Below, in pieces: positions 61,301-64,000 of a stretch of 64,000 nt of DNA. Origin of the DNA: Kudoa neothunni. Its lineage: Eukaryota; Cnidaria. The position numbers and the translations under genes were made by a program. Location: NCBI GenBank assembly GCA_964304625.1, contig OZ199840.1:8308001-8372000 (forward strand), in the 5' to 3' direction. How positions within the stretch are numbered: position 1 is the stretch's first letter; every line of letters begins with the position of its first letter. The notes under the pieces were generated by a model. The model was not told the origin of the DNA. It saw nothing but the letters and a program-made list of their open reading frames with translations, and ran no database searches.

Positions 61301-64000
61301 ATGTACATAAGAATTTATAAAAGTTATTAAAACCGTAAAAGTACGTCAAATCAAAAGTATTATATTCTAATGGTTTGCAAGTGCAGTGTAATCAACTCGT
61401 GCTTAACTTGTGAATGAATGATTTATGGGACGATTTCAAATTACATTAGATATACCTATATGCCTATTTAAAAATATTTTACGCTTTTATAAGAACAATT
61501 TTAACATTATTGTAGAAATAATATTTATTCCAGTTTTCTGATTTAATGAAAATGAATTTTAGTCGTTTAAAATATTTATATTGACAACATATTGACGCTT
61601 AGAAAAATGATTTAGGTACTTTAGATATTACGAAAAATTCGTATGTCAGCCAATGCAGGGTGGGTCGTAGGTTGCCGACCACTATTTTAAAGTTTTAGTA
61701 GATCCAAAACGGTATATTTAATTAAATTTGAATTATCCATATTTATTATGCTGCATTCTTCGTATTCTAGTGAAATTTCTGGGAATTCTACCGAAAAAAC
61801 CATCACAGCTTGATTATTCACCATCAAATTTTTTATAATCAATTCCAAGTCTATGTTTAAACCCCACGAGCCAACCGTTACTATTTACTACCGGTAAATT
61901 TGGCGATACCTTTCGTCTTTTCAACAATTATGTAAGCAGGAACAATCTTTTCTCATTTCGCATTTTAGTAAAGCATAAATAAATTAACTCAGTGTATTTG
62001 TCTGATTTTATTCTTTTTTTGAAGCGGAAACAATGAAATTAATAATATCACATAGAGAAGCTAAAATTCTATTAATTGTGGAGTGCCTTACAAATTTACT
62101 ATATAAAGAAAACCGGAAATTCGTGTGTGTATGTGTGTACGCTTTTTTCATTGTTTATAGAGAGACATGTCGCTCCATTTGAGCACACATATGGAAAGAT
62201 AAAATTTTATTTTATCACAGAAAAATACGTAAAAAATTATAAAAGATTTGCATCCTACGAAATGACTAAAAATATTTTCACGCGGTATAATTTGAAGATT
62301 TAGGCAAACATATAGATCCTTTCGTTAAATTTTAAAAAATTAATTTTAAACGTACCATAGTGTTTATTTTAATATAAAATTCATTTTTAAAAATATTAAA
62401 TAAGGTAAGTTAATTAAAATACAATTTTTCCTACTAATTGATTTCTCTTTCAAAATTTTTTCATACTTCTTTATATATTCAAAAATAACATTAAATAACT
62501 AAAATTCAGATCAAAAAATAGCTTTAAAATCCTAAGCCGAGCTAGCGAGTATATTCGGATTAACGTGAATTTCAATTTTATTTAGGAAAAGTTTAAAATT
62601 CTTTTACTTTTTCTGTTAAAAATAGTTATCTACATTGATTACTCCAAAATTTGTTTATAATGAATAACAGAGACCTATCAGATAACTCATTTGTTGCCGC
62701 GTTTTATATATTAATGCGTTGCAAAATTAGAATAGATTAAAGAAAACTCATGTGATATTTATGTTTACTTTCTTGAAACGTACATTTTTGTGAACGTACT
62801 AAGTAAAAAGGTAACAATTAACGGCCAATAAACCTAACTAGATCATATATTCACGTACCAAAGTTTGGTATTTTAGTAGATAATAAATATACGACGTAAT
62901 ATTACATTTTATAACCAAAAACTAATTAATAAATGTTTATTTTTAGATTTTACATCATTTTTATATTAATTAAATAAATCCAACTTTATTTGTGTAATCT
63001 TTGTTCTATTTGTCCAAATTCTCTTAATTTACTTTAAACTTAAAATAATCTTGGCCTACTCTAGACTTTAATCTACTTGGCCGGGCAAGGAAGTCTACGC
63101 TAATAAATTATATTGTGATTAGATAATTTCAATTTTTTTCAGCCACCGTTCGCTGATTCCATACCATTTTAGTTTCTCAGAATTCAAAAAGAAGTTTAAT
63201 TGATGATTAAACTGAACAAAACGTTACGTAGTAGCGAGATTTTAGTTTTGGTACACTCACTTAAATTCACACTTATTTAATAAAAACTTTTTATATTCGC
63301 CAGCCCAGTTAACATTAGTTTAAATAATATAAAAGCAAAGTTTGAGTAAAAAATTTGAAATATCCTTTATATTTTAATGGGCTTGTGAAATTATGCAATA
63401 TCCAGGTTCGACTGTAGTTCAGTCTTAAAAGACAAGCGCGTATGCTTGTTTAGCGGTCAGTTTAAACCTTCACAATTATTGAAAAACAATGCTCAAATCT
63501 TATCTTAATAATAAGCTAAAGACGGGTAAAATATAGAGAATATAGGAGGACACCCAGTATTAATTAAGGGGTAATTTTAAAATACTTGGTGGATTTTTGT
63601 GAAGCCTCAGACACCACAAGGAAATCATTGGGTAATGCGGCGAAATTGTAGGAAGAGGAGGTGGGCTGAGTGCCTTTCAGGTTGTTAAATATATTAGACG
63701 CGAGTGAGGCTAATGGGGGAACTGAACAGACCGCCATGAGATCCCCGATGAGACAATCGCTCTTGTTGTCTTTGCAACTTTTGAATCATTTCAAATTCTT
63801 TAGCTTTTCGTTTCATTGTCTCTTTGGCCTGATTTTCTCTGTCCTGTAAACAAGCGAATAATTTATTTAAGCTCATTATCGAGAATAAAAAAGAGGATAG
63901 CAATAGAAAATTACCTTTTTCACTATTTCGGCCAAAATCTCATTTTCACTGTGCATATCAATAGAAGCAGCAACATCGGTGAGATCGACATCTTCTCGAT
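58332..64000 (-). CDS. ARCN1: Coatomer subunit delta (delta-COP), N-terminus beyond the right edge
   Basis: Delta-COP is part of the COPI coat for Golgi-to-ER traffic. Minus-strand exons: 64000-63915 (DVDLTDVAASIDMHSENEIL), 63843 to about 63563 (ENQAKETMKRKAKEFEMIQK, like the EREAKAEMRRKAKELQQA helix), 60480-60117 (linker, then YKILVKLNETISTFINRNGQ), 60070-59923 (THPNIDKKQF, then NFPLNNEIGVLKWRYQ), about 58790-58730 (VNIILDLELNDTSFTLNN) and about 58655-58332. The last ends KTYDIV, as DKYEIL ends the human protein, with the stop at 58334-58332. From 60300 leftwards this is the C-terminal mu-homology domain; the longin domain is off-window. The frame changes around 63715 within the second exon without an evident intron. 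Two introns are swollen by transposons (58951-59812; 60662-63414). Confidence 0.85.
58951..59812. mobile_element. piggyBac-type MITE in a delta-COP intron
   Basis: 862-bp element flanked by TTAA on both sides. The left end is TTAACCTTTCGTGTACC and the right end in reverse complement is TTAATCCTTCCCGTACC. A GTGGGGTA/GGTACCCC palindrome follows the left end. No transposase coding was seen. It is unlike the piggyBac-like remnant at 2741-3806 beyond the TTAACC start. Confidence 0.7.
60662..63414. mobile_element. TA-flanked inverted-repeat element (mariner/pogo type) in a delta-COP intron
   Basis: The left end CAGTCGAGCCTGGATATTGC and the right end in reverse complement CAGTCGAACCTGGATATTGC differ at one of 20 positions and extend further (GTAATTT/ATAATTT). 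Both are flanked by TA (60660-60661 and 63415-63416). The 2.75-kb interior has no recognisable transposase, so it is non-autonomous or gutted. It hosts a nested hAT MITE at 61209-61684 and accounts for most of the large intron. Confidence 0.75.
61209..61684. mobile_element. hAT-type MITE with perfect 8-bp target duplication
   Basis: 476-bp element. The left end CCGGGGTCGGCAACCT and the right end in reverse complement TAGTGGTCGGCAACCT are inverted repeats of the common hAT type (CAGTGGTCGGCAACC). The flanking octamer TTTTAAAG is identical at 61201-61208 and 61685-61692. No coding capacity. It sits inside the TA-flanked element, so it inserted later. Confidence 0.85.

Noticed and set aside
1-64000. 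CRISPR arrays, operons or Shine-Dalgarno sites
   Set aside because: Spliced genes with micro-introns and animal gene families show this is eukaryotic nuclear DNA; no spaced direct-repeat array was seen.

Overview
The window is eukaryotic nuclear DNA from a small animal with compact genes. It is very AT-rich. Genes are split by tiny GT-AG introns, mostly 39-70 nt, and genes on both strands are separated by DNA packed with transposon remnants. An integrin alpha-like gene and a MAP4K kinase with a citron-homology domain point to a metazoan. The micro-introns and A+T content would fit a myxozoan or an orthonectid, but I cannot decide between these from sequence alone. One 200-base run of N is present (38457-38656).

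Layout, left to right. 1-2500: 3' part of an ASCC2-like gene with a TA-flanked MITE in one intron. 2741-8083: a run of decayed DNA transposons (piggyBac, Tigger/pogo, possible hAT MITE, a Tc1-like DD34E element with clear inverted repeats). 9915-14125: a MAP4K-type kinase gene of about 25 exons. 15890-16651: a YidC/Oxa1/COX18-type insertase, minus strand. 17247-18914: a second Tc1-like remnant. 20429-21350: a phosducin-like 3 gene, minus strand. 23047-23412: a small KxDL-like gene. 23907-26630: a rearranged hAT remnant.

28845-36458 is the most striking part. A non-LTR retrotransposon with an R2-type reverse transcriptase and restriction-like endonuclease lies in the anticodon loop of a tRNA-Phe gene. 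The 3' half of the tRNA is repeated at the far end, so a complete tRNA-Phe is left upstream. The remains of an older related LINE follow head-to-tail. A young, incomplete Ty3/Gypsy-type LTR element with 129-bp identical ends and a 5-bp target duplication sits inside the LINE.

36813-37551: piggyBac transposase fragment. 39767-42667: a lineage-specific type I membrane protein built of about seven cysteine-bearing repeats. 43727-45153: ZNHIT2-like gene. 45344-45764: small unrecognised gene. 47762-53680: integrin alpha-like gene, minus strand. 58332-64000: delta-COP (ARCN1) gene, minus strand, running off the right edge, with a piggyBac-type MITE and a TA-flanked element (itself carrying a hAT MITE) in its introns.

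The host genes do not form a pathway. They are an ordinary mix: ribosome quality control/repair (ASCC2), kinase signalling, mitochondrial membrane insertion, chaperone co-factors (PDCL3, ZNHIT2), COPI transport, and adhesion.
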